A DNA stretch of 64,000 nt from Microbacterium keratanolyticum (lineage in GTDB: Bacteria > Actinomycetota > Actinomycetes > Actinomycetales > Microbacteriaceae): assembly GCF_016907255.1 (NCBI RefSeq), contig NZ_JAFBBQ010000001.1, positions 2,728,001 through 2,792,000 on the forward strand, read 5' to 3'. Positions 44,093 through 53,471 of the stretch are shown in pieces. The position numbers and the translations under genes are program-made. The notes beneath the pieces were generated by a model. It saw nothing but the letters and a program-made list of their open reading frames with translations, was not told the DNA's origin and did no database searches. Every line of letters begins with the position of its first letter. The first letter of the stretch is position 1.

Positions 44093-45194
44093 GTTCGGAC
44101 GGGGCACAGAGGTCCCCGAGGATGACATCGCGAAGGCCCGGGGGAAGCTCGTCGCACAGACGCAGGGGGCGGCTGCGCCATCGCGGGCGCGATCGCCGAG
44201 GCGTCCGGTCTGGATCGGAGCGGGGACGCTTGCCGGAGCTGCCGCCGTGACAGTGGGAGTTCTCCTGATCGCCCAGAATCAGAGCGTGCCGACGCTGCCC
44301 GAGGCGATCGCGTCACCGACGCCGGTGGTGACTCCGAAGCCGGTTCCGACACCGACACCGACACCGACGGCAGAGCCGGCGCAATCGACGAGCTCGATTC
44401 TCGCGGGAGCTGCCCAGGCATCGCTGAACGTGCCCGAACGGCAACCCGGGCAGTACTTGAAGATCGTGGACGAGCGCACAAGCATGGTCTTCTACTCGGA
44501 CGAGTACGGCGTAAGCGATCTTGGATCGAGCCGGATGAACGCGGAGTCGGCGTGGGCGTATGTCTCGCAATCTGAGCGATATGTGCCAGCGGATCTCATG
44601 AGTGAATGGGCGTACGTACAGGGCGGCGGGGCGCTCCTCGACGTCTACTTCGGTGCTGATGCCCAGGTGCGGGCAGAGGAGTTCTGGGATGAGGCATCGG
44701 GCAGCTATTCTCCTGGAGCGGTGTCGTACTGGGCCGGCGGTGGGTTCATCCTGATCGGGAGCTGGCCGACCGATGGCGGAGACGGTTCACGAGGCCGGTT
44801 GTTCCAGACCATGCCAACAGACCCGAACGAGATCATGGACTGGCTCATGGAAATTGGTGTCGATCCGCACAAGCGGGCGTGGCTGTTGACGAAGCTCCTG
44901 GCCGAGAACGTGGGCTCTCCCGCGCAGCGAGCGGGACTCTATCTGGCCCTCAGCACCTTGCCAGAGTCGCAGCTGGTGGCGTACGACGATCACAGGGCAA
45001 CGATCGTCAGCACCTCCAAGTACGGAGCAGACCACGCCGACCCCTCTCAATGGGACACCGTCACGATCGATCGGGCCACGGGCTACGTCCTGGAGTACTC
45101 GATCCGACGATTCTCGAATCCTGAGTTTATGTCTGACGATCTTCCGGACGAGCACCACGTCTACTCGCTCTCCGTCGTGGATTCCGCGCCCTAG
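44067..45194 (+). CDS. Transmembrane partner protein of sigma factor, second copy
   Basis: The 375-residue protein parallels the copy at 42.3 kb column by column: MELWQRTREF at the start, then RRPVWIGAGTLAGAAAVTVGVLLIA as the single transmembrane helix (about 46-69), a Pro-Thr repeat stalk, and an outer domain beginning PGQYLK. The outer domains are much more divergent than the N-termini, suggesting different signals. The ATG at 44067 follows AGGAGGG; the longer open frame beginning at 44001 is not used. A hairpin follows the gene. Confidence 0.75.
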   Translation: MELWQRTREFGRGTEVPEDDIAKARGKLVAQTQGAAAPSRARSPRRPVWIGAGTLAGAAAVTVGVLLIAQNQSVPTLPEAIASPTPVVTPKPVPTPTPTPTAEPAQSTSSILAGAAQASLNVPERQPGQYLKIVDERTSMVFYSDEYGVSDLGSSRMNAESAWAYVSQSERYVPADLMSEWAYVQGGGALLDVYFGADAQVRAEEFWDEASGSYSPGAVSYWAGGGFILIGSWPTDGGDGSRGRLFQTMPTDPNEIMDWLMEIGVDPHKRAWLLTKLLAENVGSPAQRAGLYLALSTLPESQLVAYDDHRATIVSTSKYGADHADPSQWDTVTIDRATGYVLEYSIRRFSNPEFMSDDLPDEHHVYSLSVVDSAP

Positions 45195-45204
45195 AGTGAG
45201 CGCC

Positions 45205-45247
45205 GCACCGGCACCGGGGCTCTCTATCAGAGTCTCGGTGTCGGTGC
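45205..45247 (+). terminator. Imperfect terminator hairpin after second sigma cassette
   Basis: GCACCGGCACCG pairs with CGGTGTCGGTGC with one G-U pair, with further pairing of GGCTCT/AGAGTC inside. It lies between the cassette and the dnaE promoter. Confidence 0.6.
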
Positions 45248-45254
45248 CCCGACG

Positions 45255-45260
45255 TAGACT
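45255..45260 (+). promoter_or_regulatory. Predicted -10 (TAGACT) of leaderless dnaE
   Basis: TAGACT ends six bases before the GTG at 45267. Confidence 0.5.
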
Positions 45261-45266
45261 CGAGAC

Positions 45267-48200
45267 GTGGCATCCGACTCCTTCGTACACCTGCACGTTC
45301 ACAGCGAATACTCGATGCTCGACGGTGCCGCGAAGCTCACGGCGATGACTCAGGCCGCAGCCGAGTACGGCATGCCGGCGATCGCTGTGACCGACCACGG
45401 CAACACCTTCGCGGCCTTCGAGTTCTACAACGCGGCGAAGGCCGCGGGCGTCAAGCCGATCATCGGGCTCGAAGCGTATGTGACCCCCGGTACGCACCGC
45501 AGCGACAAGACGCGCGTGCAGTGGGGATCGCCCGATCAGAAGAGCGATGACGTCTCCGGTTCCGGCGCGTACACCCACACGACGATGTGGAGTGAGACGA
45601 CCGAGGGAATGCACAACCTCTTCCGTCTGAGCTCGCGCTCCAGCATGGAGGGCTACTACTTCAAGCCTCGCATGGACCGCGAGCTGCTGCAGACCTACAG
45701 CAAGGGCATCATCGCCACGACGGGCTGCCCGTCCGGCGAGATCCAGACCCGCTTGCGGCTGGGGCAGTACGACGCCGCCCGCAATGCGGCGGCCGAGTTC
45801 CAAGACATCTTCGGCAAAGAGAACTACTTCGCCGAGATCATGGATCACGGGCTCTCGATCGAACGTCGTGTCATGTCCGACCTGCTCCGCCTGTCGAAAG
45901 ACCTGGGCATTCCGCTCGTCGCGACCAACGACTCGCACTACACGCATCAGCACGAGGCCGACGCACACGCGGCGCTTCTCTGCGTACAGTCGGGCTCGAC
46001 GCTCGATGACCCCAACCGCTTCCAGTTCGACGGCGATGGCTACTACGTCAAGACCGCGGCCGAGATGCGGCAGATGTTCCGCGATCACCCTGAGGCATGC
46101 GACAACACGCTGCTGATCGCCGAGCGCTGCGAGGTCGAGTTCAACACCTCGGCGAACTACATGCCGCGCTTCCCGGTGCCGGACGGCGAGACTGAAGACA
46201 GCTGGCTGATCAAAGAGGTCGAAGCGGGGCTGCACTATCGCTATCCCGGCGGCATCCCCGACAAGGTGCGCAAGCAGGCCGAGTATGAGACCGGCATCAT
46301 CCTTCAGATGGGCTTCCCCGGCTACTTCCTCGTCGTCGCCGACTTCATCAACTGGGCGAAGAACAACGGCATCCGCGTCGGCCCGGGGCGTGGCTCGGGT
46401 GCAGGATCCATGGTCGCGTACGCCATGAAGATCACCGACCTCGACCCGCTTGAGCACGGCCTCATCTTCGAGCGCTTCCTCAACCCCGACCGCGTCTCGA
46501 TGCCCGACTTCGACGTCGACTTCGACGACCGTCGCCGCGGCGAAGTCATCGAGTACGTGACAGAGAAGTACGGATCCGAGCGCGTCGCACAGATCGTCAC
46601 CTACGGCACGATCAAATCGAAGCAGGCGCTGAAAGATGCCGGACGCGTGCTTGGTTTCCCGTTCAGCATGGGGGAGCGCCTCACGAAGGCGATGCCGCCG
46701 CCCGTCATGGGCAAGGACATGCCGCTTGACGGCATGTTCAACAAGGAGCACCCGCGTTTCAAAGAGGCGAGCGAGTTCCGAGCGCTCATCGAGTCCGATC
46801 CGGAAGCGAAGACGGTCTTCGACCGCGCGCTGGGCCTCGAGGGGCTGAAGCGCCAGTGGGGCGTGCACGCGGCCGGCGTCATCATGTCTTCCGAACCGCT
46901 CCTCGACATCATCCCGATCATGCGCCGCGAACAGGACGGCCAGATCGTCACGCAGTTCGACTATCCGTCGTGCGAGGCGCTCGGGCTCATCAAGATGGAC
47001 TTCCTGGGGCTGCGAAACCTCACGATCATCTCCGACGCGCTCGACAACATCCGGATGAACCGCGGAGAGGAGGTCGATCTCGAACACCTCGCGCTCGACG
47101 ATCGTGGTGCGTACGACCTGCTTGCGCGCGGTGACTCGCTCGGTGTCTTCCAGCTCGACGGCGGACCGATGCGCGCACTCATGCGCCTGATGAAGCCCGA
47201 CAACTTCGAAGACATCTCGGCTCTCATCGCTCTCTATCGTCCTGGCCCCATGGGAGCGAACTCACACACCAACTACGCTCTGCGCAAGAACGGGCAGCAG
47301 GCGATCACGCCGATTCACGAGGAGTTCCGGGAGTCGCTCGCCGACATCCTCAACGAGTCCTACGGTCTGATCATCTACCAAGAGCAGGTCATGGCGATCG
47401 CGCAGAAGGTCGCGGGCTTCTCGCTGGGTCAGGCCGACATTCTGCGTCGCGCCATGGGCAAGAAGAAGAAGTCCGAGCTCGACAAGCAGTTCGAAGGCTT
47501 CCAAGCAGGTATGCATGCGAATGGATACTCGGATGGCGCAATCAACGCGCTCTGGGAGATCCTGCTGCCCTTCTCCGACTACGCCTTCAACAAAGCGCAC
47601 TCTGCGGCGTACGGGCTCGTCTCCTACTGGACGGCCTACCTCAAGGCGCACTATCCGGCCGAGTACATGGCTGCTCTGCTCACGAGTGTCGGCGACTCGA
47701 AAGACAAGATGGCGCTGTACCTCAACGAGTGCCGGCGCATGGGCATCAAGGTGCTGCCTCCGGATGTCTCACAGTCGATCAACTTCTTCGCCGCAGTCGG
47801 TGAAGACATCCGCTTCGGCCTCGGCGCCGTCCGCAACGTCGGCGCAAACGTCGTCGACGGCATCATCGCGTCGCGCAGCGAGGGGCCGTTCACGTCCTTC
47901 CATGACTTCCTGAACCGCGTGCCGCTGCACGTGGCGAACAAGCGCACGCTCGAGTCGCTCATCAAGGCCGGAGCCTTCGACTCCATGGGCGACACCCGCC
48001 GCGCGCTGTTGGAGATCCACGAATCCGCAACGGAAGCGGCTGTCGATCGCAAGCGCAACGAAGCCCAGGGAGCGATCGGCTTCGACTTCGACGCGCTCTA
48101 CGACGACACCGAAGAGGTGGCGCCCGCAAAGGTTCCTGAACGCCCTGAGTGGACGAAGAAAGACAAGCTGGCGTTCGAACGGGAGATGCTCGGGCTCTAC

Positions 48201-48785
48201 GTCTCCGATCATCCGCTCGCAGGTCTTGAGGTGCCGCTCGCAAAGCACGCCTCGATCTCGATCAACAACCTGCTCGAATCAGAAGATCTGCAGGATGGCG
48301 ACCAGGTGACGATCGCTGGGCTGGTCACGAGCGTGCAGCACCGAGTCGCGAAGGCCAGTGGCAACCCTTACGGCATGATCACCGTCGAGGACTTCAACGG
48401 TGAGATCACCGTCATGTTCATGGGAAAGACGTACCTTGAGTTCCAGAGCACGCTGCAGGCCGACGCGATCCTGGCGGTGCGGGGTCGCATCTCGCGTCGT
48501 GATGACGGCATGAACATTCACGCGCAGTCCGCATTCACCCCCGATGTCGGCTCCTTCGACGCCGCGGGTCCCCTTGCTCTGCTGGTTGCGGAGCAGCGGG
48601 CGACGGAACGCCTGATCGGTGACCTCGCGGATGTGCTGCGCCGCCACCACGGTGAGACCGAGGTCACGCTCAAGATGCACCGCGGTGGCACCGCCAAGGT
48701 CTTCGAGGTGCCGATGCCCGTCACTGTCACCGCGGATCTCTTCGGCGAGTTGAAGTCACTTCTCGGCCCTCAGTGCCTCGGGTAG
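45267..48785 (+). CDS. dnaE: DNA polymerase III alpha subunit
   Basis: The replicative polymerase has 1172 residues. The PHP domain comes first (HLHVHSEYSMLDGAAK, TDHGNTFAAFEFY), then the polymerase core with PDFDVDFDD near residues 413-421, GRGSGAGSMVAYAM and ALYRPGPMG. The tandem helix-hairpin region and the C-terminal OB-fold (VTIAGLVTSVQHRVAK) follow. Its single-chain form with a PHP domain is the DnaE1 type, the main replicase in actinobacteria. The GTG start is probably leaderless. Confidence 0.97.
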   Translation: MASDSFVHLHVHSEYSMLDGAAKLTAMTQAAAEYGMPAIAVTDHGNTFAAFEFYNAAKAAGVKPIIGLEAYVTPGTHRSDKTRVQWGSPDQKSDDVSGSGAYTHTTMWSETTEGMHNLFRLSSRSSMEGYYFKPRMDRELLQTYSKGIIATTGCPSGEIQTRLRLGQYDAARNAAAEFQDIFGKENYFAEIMDHGLSIERRVMSDLLRLSKDLGIPLVATNDSHYTHQHEADAHAALLCVQSGSTLDDPNRFQFDGDGYYVKTAAEMRQMFRDHPEACDNTLLIAERCEVEFNTSANYMPRFPVPDGETEDSWLIKEVEAGLHYRYPGGIPDKVRKQAEYETGIILQMGFPGYFLVVADFINWAKNNGIRVGPGRGSGAGSMVAYAMKITDLDPLEHGLIFERFLNPDRVSMPDFDVDFDDRRRGEVIEYVTEKYGSERVAQIVTYGTIKSKQALKDAGRVLGFPFSMGERLTKAMPPPVMGKDMPLDGMFNKEHPRFKEASEFRALIESDPEAKTVFDRALGLEGLKRQWGVHAAGVIMSSEPLLDIIPIMRREQDGQIVTQFDYPSCEALGLIKMDFLGLRNLTIISDALDNIRMNRGEEVDLEHLALDDRGAYDLLARGDSLGVFQLDGGPMRALMRLMKPDNFEDISALIALYRPGPMGANSHTNYALRKNGQQAITPIHEEFRESLADILNESYGLIIYQEQVMAIAQKVAGFSLGQADILRRAMGKKKKSELDKQFEGFQAGMHANGYSDGAINALWEILLPFSDYAFNKAHSAAYGLVSYWTAYLKAHYPAEYMAALLTSVGDSKDKMALYLNECRRMGIKVLPPDVSQSINFFAAVGEDIRFGLGAVRNVGANVVDGIIASRSEGPFTSFHDFLNRVPLHVANKRTLESLIKAGAFDSMGDTRRALLEIHESATEAAVDRKRNEAQGAIGFDFDALYDDTEEVAPAKVPERPEWTKKDKLAFEREMLGLYVSDHPLAGLEVPLAKHASISINNLLESEDLQDGDQVTIAGLVTSVQHRVAKASGNPYGMITVEDFNGEITVMFMGKTYLEFQSTLQADAILAVRGRISRRDDGMNIHAQSAFTPDVGSFDAAGPLALLVAEQRATERLIGDLADVLRRHHGETEVTLKMHRGGTAKVFEVPMPVTVTADLFGELKSLLGPQCLG

Positions 48786-48844
48786 CAGCGATTCCGCGGC
48801 GCACGAGCGTGACACGCCCCCAGCACCGCTCGGGTTGCGCCCGG

Positions 48845-48850
48845 TAAGAT
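48845..48850 (+). promoter_or_regulatory. Possible -10 (TAAGAT) upstream of membrane-protein gene
   Basis: TAAGAT lies 56 nt before the ATG at 48907 and would give a leader of about 50 nt with a GAAAGGG ribosome binding site. No -35 is recognisable. Confidence 0.35.
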
Positions 48851-48906
48851 CGGGTCGCGCCGGGGAGTCACCTGCGCAGATCGTCCTCACGACGAAAGGG
48901 ATCCTC

Positions 48907-49929
48907 ATGACGAACAACGATGCAGCGCCGTTCGACGAGGCGTCCCTTCCCGAGGACTCCAGCGACGATCTTTTCGACGTCGACGTCGACGTCGCACCGC
49001 AGTACGGCTACTGGGGCATCACGGTACGTGAACTGCTGATGGTCGGTGTGTGGGCGGTCGCCTTCGTCGTCTCCTTCTTCCCGCTGGGGGCGGGTGGTGC
49101 GTCCGTGTGGACGACCGGACTGCACTGGGTGCTCACCATCGGGGTGCCCACAGTCGCCCTTTTCCTCATCGTGTTGCGACGCTTCTCTCCGGAGGGGATC
49201 CGCAGGGTCGGCTCGCTCGGTATCGACCAGTTCGCGTCCGTCGCGTTCTCGGTCTCGGCGATGCTCTGGGTGCAGCATGTCTGGGACTCGGTGTCGTTCG
49301 CGCTCCGGTTGGACGGTCGCGTTCTGGGATGGGTCATGTGGGTGGAACTCACGTGCATGCTCGCCCTCGTCGTGCTCACGGTCGTGGCTCCGTTGATTCC
49401 CGGACTGCGCGAGGACTTCGAAGGCCGGATGGAGACGCTCGCCCACCGTAACGCCAACCCGATTCGACCGGTGATCGCGTACCCGACAGCGTCCTCGGCG
49501 CAGGTCGCGCCCGCCGGCTCCGCGGTCGTCGAAGGTGATGGCGGCGCAGGCGAAGGCGATGGCGTCACGGCTGACGCTGATGCGGACGCGCACGAGTCTG
49601 CCGTGGCATCCGATGAGGCCTACACGGACGTGATCGTGCCGCTCGGTGATGCCACGGCTCATGATGTGTCTGAGATTGAGCTCACCGACGACACGGAGAG
49701 CGTCGAGGGGACACAGACGGATGTCGCGCCCGTTGAGGCTGGCCAGCCGTTCTGGGCGTTGGCGCCGGAGACACGCCCGGTACATGACGAACAGGGCGAT
49801 GTGCTCTTCGAGATCGGCCCGGAGGCGTGGATTCTCGTCATCGAAGATCGTGGCGGCGCCTACGTCGTCCGACATGACGACGGCCGGGTGGGCTATCTCC
49901 ACGACACGACAGACATGACCAGAGGCTGA
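48907..49929 (+). CDS. Membrane protein of unknown function with acidic C-terminal half
   Basis: The 340-residue protein has a short acidic N-terminus (DLFDVDVDVAPQYGYWG), four or so transmembrane helices between about 43 and 185 (for example LLMVGVWAVAFVVSFFPLG and VLTIGVPTVALFLIVL), then about 150 acidic, low-complexity residues ending in a folded-looking stretch (GPEAWILVIEDRGGAYVVRHDDGRVGYLHD). The tail has an Asp-Ala repeat. I recognise no family. It sits between dnaE and hisD; the hisD start is nine bases after its stop, so they may be co-transcribed. Confidence 0.7.
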   Translation: MTNNDAAPFDEASLPEDSSDDLFDVDVDVAPQYGYWGITVRELLMVGVWAVAFVVSFFPLGAGGASVWTTGLHWVLTIGVPTVALFLIVLRRFSPEGIRRVGSLGIDQFASVAFSVSAMLWVQHVWDSVSFALRLDGRVLGWVMWVELTCMLALVVLTVVAPLIPGLREDFEGRMETLAHRNANPIRPVIAYPTASSAQVAPAGSAVVEGDGGAGEGDGVTADADADAHESAVASDEAYTDVIVPLGDATAHDVSEIELTDDTESVEGTQTDVAPVEAGQPFWALAPETRPVHDEQGDVLFEIGPEAWILVIEDRGGAYVVRHDDGRVGYLHDTTDMTRG

Positions 49930-49937
49930 GGAGCACA

Positions 49938-51260
49938 ATGCAGAAGATCGACCTTCGAGGCCGTTCGCTGTCCACCGCCGAGATGCTGGCCGCCGTGCCG
50001 CGCGCTGAGGCTGCGCGCGCAGAGGCGCTGGCAACCGCGGCACAGATCGTCGCTGACGTGCGCGAGCACGGTGAGAAGTCGCTGCGCGAACAGGCGGAGC
50101 GGTTCGACCGGGTGACTGATCACGCGATCCGGATCCCCGCAGAGCATGTCGCCGAAGCCGTTGCTGCTCTGGAGCCGCGGATTCGCGCAGCGCTCGAAGA
50201 GTCCATCAATCGGGTGCGCCTCGCTTCGCAGGCGCAAGTGCCCGCGTCGGTCGCGACGACGATCGCGCCGGGTGCTCAGATCGTGCAGCGCTGGCAGCCG
50301 GTGTCGCGCGTCGGCGTGTACATCCCGGGCGGGAAGGCGGTGTACCCGTCGAGCGTCATCATGAACGTCGTCCCCGCGCAGGTCGCCGGAGTCACGCAGA
50401 TCGCCCTCGCCTCACCGCCGCAGTCGGATCAGGGCGGACGCATCCACCCCACGATCCTCGCCGCGGCCGGTCTTCTCGGGGTCACCGAGATCTACGCGAT
50501 GGGCGGAGCCGGCGCAATCGGCGCATTCGCCTGGGGCGTGCCTGAACTCGATCTCGACCCGGTTGACGTCGTCTCCGGCCCGGGAAACAACTTTGTCGCC
50601 TCCGCGAAGCGCGCGGTCGCGGGCGTGGTCGGAACCGATTCCGAGGCAGGCGCGACAGAGATCCTGATCGTCGCGGATGCCACGGCGAACCCGCTCTACG
50701 TCGCCGCGGACCTCGTGAGCCAGGCGGAGCACGACGAGCAGGCCTCCGCCGTGCTGGTCACGGATTCCGCAGACCTCGCGGACGCCGTGCTCATCCGGGT
50801 CGCGGAGCTCGCATTGCGGACGCGGCACAGCGAGCGCGTCACCGCCGCACTCGACGGGCCGCAGTCGGCGGTCGTCCTCGTCGATGACCGCGCTGCCGCT
50901 GCCGCATTCAGCAACGCCTATGCGCCGGAGCACCTGGAACTGCACCTCGCGGATGCTGCCGCTGCCGCCGCAGACTTCACGAGCGCCGGTGCGGTTTTCG
51001 TGGGTGACCACACTCCGGTCAGCTTGGGGGACTACCTCGCGGGCAGCAACCACGTTCTGCCTACTGGCGGACAGGCACGGTATGCGCCTGGACTCGGCGC
51101 CTACACGTTCCTGCGTCCGCAGCAAGTGATCACCTACGACCGCGACGCGCTGTCCACCGTCCGGGAGGGCATTGTGGCGCTTGCGAACACCGAGGTGCTT
51201 CCCGCGCATGGCGAAGCCATCGAGGCGCGCTTTACTCACTCCGATCCGACGAAGGCGTAG
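49938..51260 (+). CDS. hisD: Histidinol dehydrogenase
   Basis: The 440-residue zinc enzyme catalyses the last two steps of histidine synthesis. Evidence: [45 protein letters not shown] containing the catalytic and zinc-ligand segment, [10 protein letters not shown], and [19 protein letters not shown] [17 protein letters not shown]. The gene is separated from other his genes, none of which is in the window. GAGGAG precedes the ATG. nrdR follows after eight bases. Confidence 0.96.
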   Translation: MQKIDLRGRSLSTAEMLAAVPRAEAARAEALATAAQIVADVREHGEKSLREQAERFDRVTDHAIRIPAEHVAEAVAALEPRIRAALEESINRVRLASQAQVPASVATTIAPGAQIVQRWQPVSRVGVYIPGGKAVYPSSVIMNVVPAQVAGVTQIALASPPQSDQGGRIHPTILAAAGLLGVTEIYAMGGAGAIGAFAWGVPELDLDPVDVVSGPGNNFVASAKRAVAGVVGTDSEAGATEILIVADATANPLYVAADLVSQAEHDEQASAVLVTDSADLADAVLIRVAELALRTRHSERVTAALDGPQSAVVLVDDRAAAAAFSNAYAPEHLELHLADAAAAAADFTSAGAVFVGDHTPVSLGDYLAGSNHVLPTGGQARYAPGLGAYTFLRPQQVITYDRDALSTVREGIVALANTEVLPAHGEAIEARFTHSDPTKA

Positions 51261-51268
51261 GTCACCGC

Positions 51269-51745
51269 ATGCACTGCCCGTTCTGCCGTCATTCCGACTC
51301 GCGCGTGATCGACTCGCGTACGAGTGACGATGGGCTCTCCATCCGCCGTCGGAGGCAGTGTCCGGAGTGCGGCGGCCGTTTCACGACGACGGAGACCGCA
51401 AGCCTCAACGTCATCAAGCGATCCGGCGTGATGGAGCCGTTCAGCCGGGAGAAGGTCATCAGCGGCGTGCGCAAGGCCTGCCAAGGGCGACCGGTGACCG
51501 AGGGGGATCTCGCTGTCCTCGCGCAGCGCGTGGAAGAGGCGGTGCGCCAGACGGGTGTCTCGCAGCTCGACGCGAATGAGATCGGCTTGGCGATCCTCGG
51601 ACCGCTGCGCGAACTCGATGAGGTGGCGTACCTGCGATTTGCGAGCGTCTATCAGGCGTTCGACTCGCTGGAGGACTTCGAGTGCTCGATCCGCGACCTT
51701 CGTGCGGACCGTGCGAAGTCCGCGGCCGCATCCGACGAAGGGTAG
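51269..51745 (+). CDS. nrdR: Transcriptional repressor NrdR
   Basis: The 158-residue repressor of ribonucleotide reductase genes has a zinc ribbon with Cys3, Cys6, Cys31 and Cys34 (MHCPFC, CPEC), followed by an ATP-cone domain (about 46-136) that senses ATP and dATP. Hallmark segments are [17 protein letters not shown] and [14 protein letters not shown]. No nrd genes lie in the window. It is placed between hisD and pyrD with short spacers, so one transcript may carry all three. Confidence 0.95.
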   Translation: MHCPFCRHSDSRVIDSRTSDDGLSIRRRRQCPECGGRFTTTETASLNVIKRSGVMEPFSREKVISGVRKACQGRPVTEGDLAVLAQRVEEAVRQTGVSQLDANEIGLAILGPLRELDEVAYLRFASVYQAFDSLEDFECSIRDLRADRAKSAAASDEG

Positions 51746-51756
51746 CCTGAGAGGCG

Positions 51757-52782
51757 ATGTATCCACTGCTCTTTCGCACCGTTCTGTCCCGCCTCGATCC
51801 GGAATTCGCGCACCACGCGGGCATGGCGGTCATCCGCACTCTCGGCGTACCGCCGTTCTCCTGGATCACGAGCGCACTGACGCGACCCGCGACGGGGCAG
51901 GAGGTCCGTGCGCTGGGCCTGACCTTCCCGTCGCCGTTCGGCGTGGCCGCAGGCTTCGACAAGAACGCCGTGGGGGTGCGGGGGCTTTCCGCGCTCGGCT
52001 TCGGTCACATCGAAGTGGGGACCGTGACGGCGATCCCGCAGGAGGGAAACCCGAAACCGCGTCTGTTCCGCCTGGTCCCTGATCGTGCGGTCGTGAACCG
52101 GATGGGCTTCAACAACGCGGGTGCGGAGGCCGCCGAGCGTCGACTCCAGAAGCTGCGCCGTCGACGTCCGCGCGCGGTGATCGGCGTGAACATCGGAAAG
52201 AGCCGCGTCGTCGAGGTCGAGCAGGCGACAGCCGACTACGTCTCTTCCGCGCAGAGGCTTGCGCCGCTGGCGGACTACCTGGCGGTCAACGTGTCCTCTC
52301 CGAACACCCCGGGACTCCGCGGCCTTCAGGCTGTGGAGACCCTCGCGCCGCTCCTGCAGGCGGTCAAGACTGCTGCCGGGACGACACCGCTCCTGGTGAA
52401 GATCGCCCCTGACCTGCCGGACGAGGAGATCACCGCGATCGCCGAGATGGCGGTGAAGGAGGGGCTCGCCGGAATCATCGCGACGAACACGACGATCTCC
52501 CGTGATGGTCTCCGTACCGATCCCGCCGTCATCGACGCCGCCGGAGCGGGCGGACTCTCGGGAGCGCCCCTGCGGGAGCGGTCGAGAGAAGTGCTCCGCA
52601 TCGTGCGCGCCGCGGTGCCCGCCGAGTTCTGCGTCATCTCTGTGGGTGGCATCGAGACCGCGGATGATGTCCGCGAGCGCCTCGCCGCCGGGGCCACGCT
52701 GGTGCAGGGCTACACCGCATTCCTCTACCGCGGCCCGTTCTGGGCACGTCAGATCAACCGCGGACTTGCACGCGCACGCTGA
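51757..52782 (+). CDS. pyrD: Dihydroorotate dehydrogenase (quinone), class 2
   Basis: The 341-residue FMN enzyme oxidises dihydroorotate in pyrimidine synthesis, passing electrons to menaquinone at the membrane. It carries an N-terminal quinone-interaction helix region (PLLFRTVLSRLDPEFAHH), then NRMGFNNAGAEA, the catalytic-Ser segment NVSSPNTPGLRGLQ, and the FMN phosphate site SVGGIETADDVRERLAAGA. These features separate class 2 from soluble class 1. TAGCCT lies eight bases before the ATG. Confidence 0.95.
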   Translation: MYPLLFRTVLSRLDPEFAHHAGMAVIRTLGVPPFSWITSALTRPATGQEVRALGLTFPSPFGVAAGFDKNAVGVRGLSALGFGHIEVGTVTAIPQEGNPKPRLFRLVPDRAVVNRMGFNNAGAEAAERRLQKLRRRRPRAVIGVNIGKSRVVEVEQATADYVSSAQRLAPLADYLAVNVSSPNTPGLRGLQAVETLAPLLQAVKTAAGTTPLLVKIAPDLPDEEITAIAEMAVKEGLAGIIATNTTISRDGLRTDPAVIDAAGAGGLSGAPLRERSREVLRIVRAAVPAEFCVISVGGIETADDVRERLAAGATLVQGYTAFLYRGPFWARQINRGLARAR

Positions 52783-52798
52783 GCCCCCGATACGCACG

Positions 52799-52837
52799 AC
52801 AAAGGCGGCGAGTGTCTGAGACACTCGCCGCCTTTGT
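52799..52837. terminator. Bidirectional terminator between pyrD and DUF3043 gene
   Basis: A perfect 18-bp stem (52799-52816 with 52820-52837, outer ACAAAGG/CCTTTGT) closes a TGA loop. The genes on either side are convergent. Confidence 0.9.
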
Positions 52838-52852
52838 GGCATCCGCCCGAGA

Positions 52853-53422
52853 CTACTCGGGGTACTGGCCGCGCTTGACCTGCGGCTTCGGGAGACGCAT
52901 GAATCGCATCTGCAGCGAACGCATCGCGGCGTACCAGCCGAGACCCTTCTCTCGGCGCTCTGCCCCGAACTTCTCGGCGGCCTTCCGCTTGACACGCACA
53001 CCGAGGAAGATCATGTTTCCGACGGCGAAGATGATGTAGACCCAGAGCACGAGGAACGACCAGTAGGCGACCGTCACGTTCGGGACGAGCGAGGCGATGA
53101 TGACGAGCACCATCATCGGCATGACCCACTCACTGAGGTGCCAGCCGGCGTCCACGTAGTCACGCACCCAGCGGCGCTGCGGGCCCTTGTCGCGGACGGG
53201 AAGGTAGCGGTCGTCGCCCTTCTCCATGCCGACGCGTGCCTTCTCGCGGCGTGCCTGGAGTTCTGCGCGTGCGCGGGCGCGCTCCTCCTTCGTGTTGGCG
53301 ACGAGGGGGCGCTTGCGGGCGGCCTCCTGCTCGGCGCGCGAAGGTGTCGGACGGCCCTTGCCGTGCGCTGCGTTCTCGGCGGAGTCGTCGTTCGTCGACG
53401 GTGAGACGGGGGAGTTGGCCAC
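52853..53422 (-). CDS. DUF3043 membrane protein
   Basis: The 189-residue protein has a charged, Lys/Arg-rich cytoplasmic N-terminus (about 1-75, with KGRPTPSRAEQEAARKRP), two transmembrane helices (about 100-143) and a basic C-terminus. This is the actinobacterial DUF3043 family, of unknown function. The GTG at 53422 is chosen because AGGAG lies five bases ahead; the open frame extends further up into the divergent gene. It is transcribed divergently from an M20 peptidase, with 49 bp between the starts. Confidence 0.85.
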   Translation of the reverse strand: MANSPVSPSTNDDSAENAAHGKGRPTPSRAEQEAARKRPLVANTKEERARARAELQARREKARVGMEKGDDRYLPVRDKGPQRRWVRDYVDAGWHLSEWVMPMMVLVIIASLVPNVTVAYWSFLVLWVYIIFAVGNMIFLGVRVKRKAAEKFGAERREKGLGWYAAMRSLQMRFMRLPKPQVKRGQYPE

Positions 53423-53458
53423 GAAGGCTCCTGACGTGTTGCTTTTCGGGGTTCGCCT

Positions 53459-53464
53459 TAAGAT
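53459..53464 (+). promoter_or_regulatory. Predicted -10 (TAAGAT) of leaderless M20 peptidase gene
   Basis: TAAGAT ends seven bases before the ATG at 53472, within the 49-bp divergent region. Confidence 0.5.
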
Positions 53465-53471
53465 TACTCGC

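Noticed and set aside
44787..47087. A 766-codon minus-strand open frame opposite dnaE
   Set aside because: Shadow of the DNA polymerase gene; no domain and no start signals.
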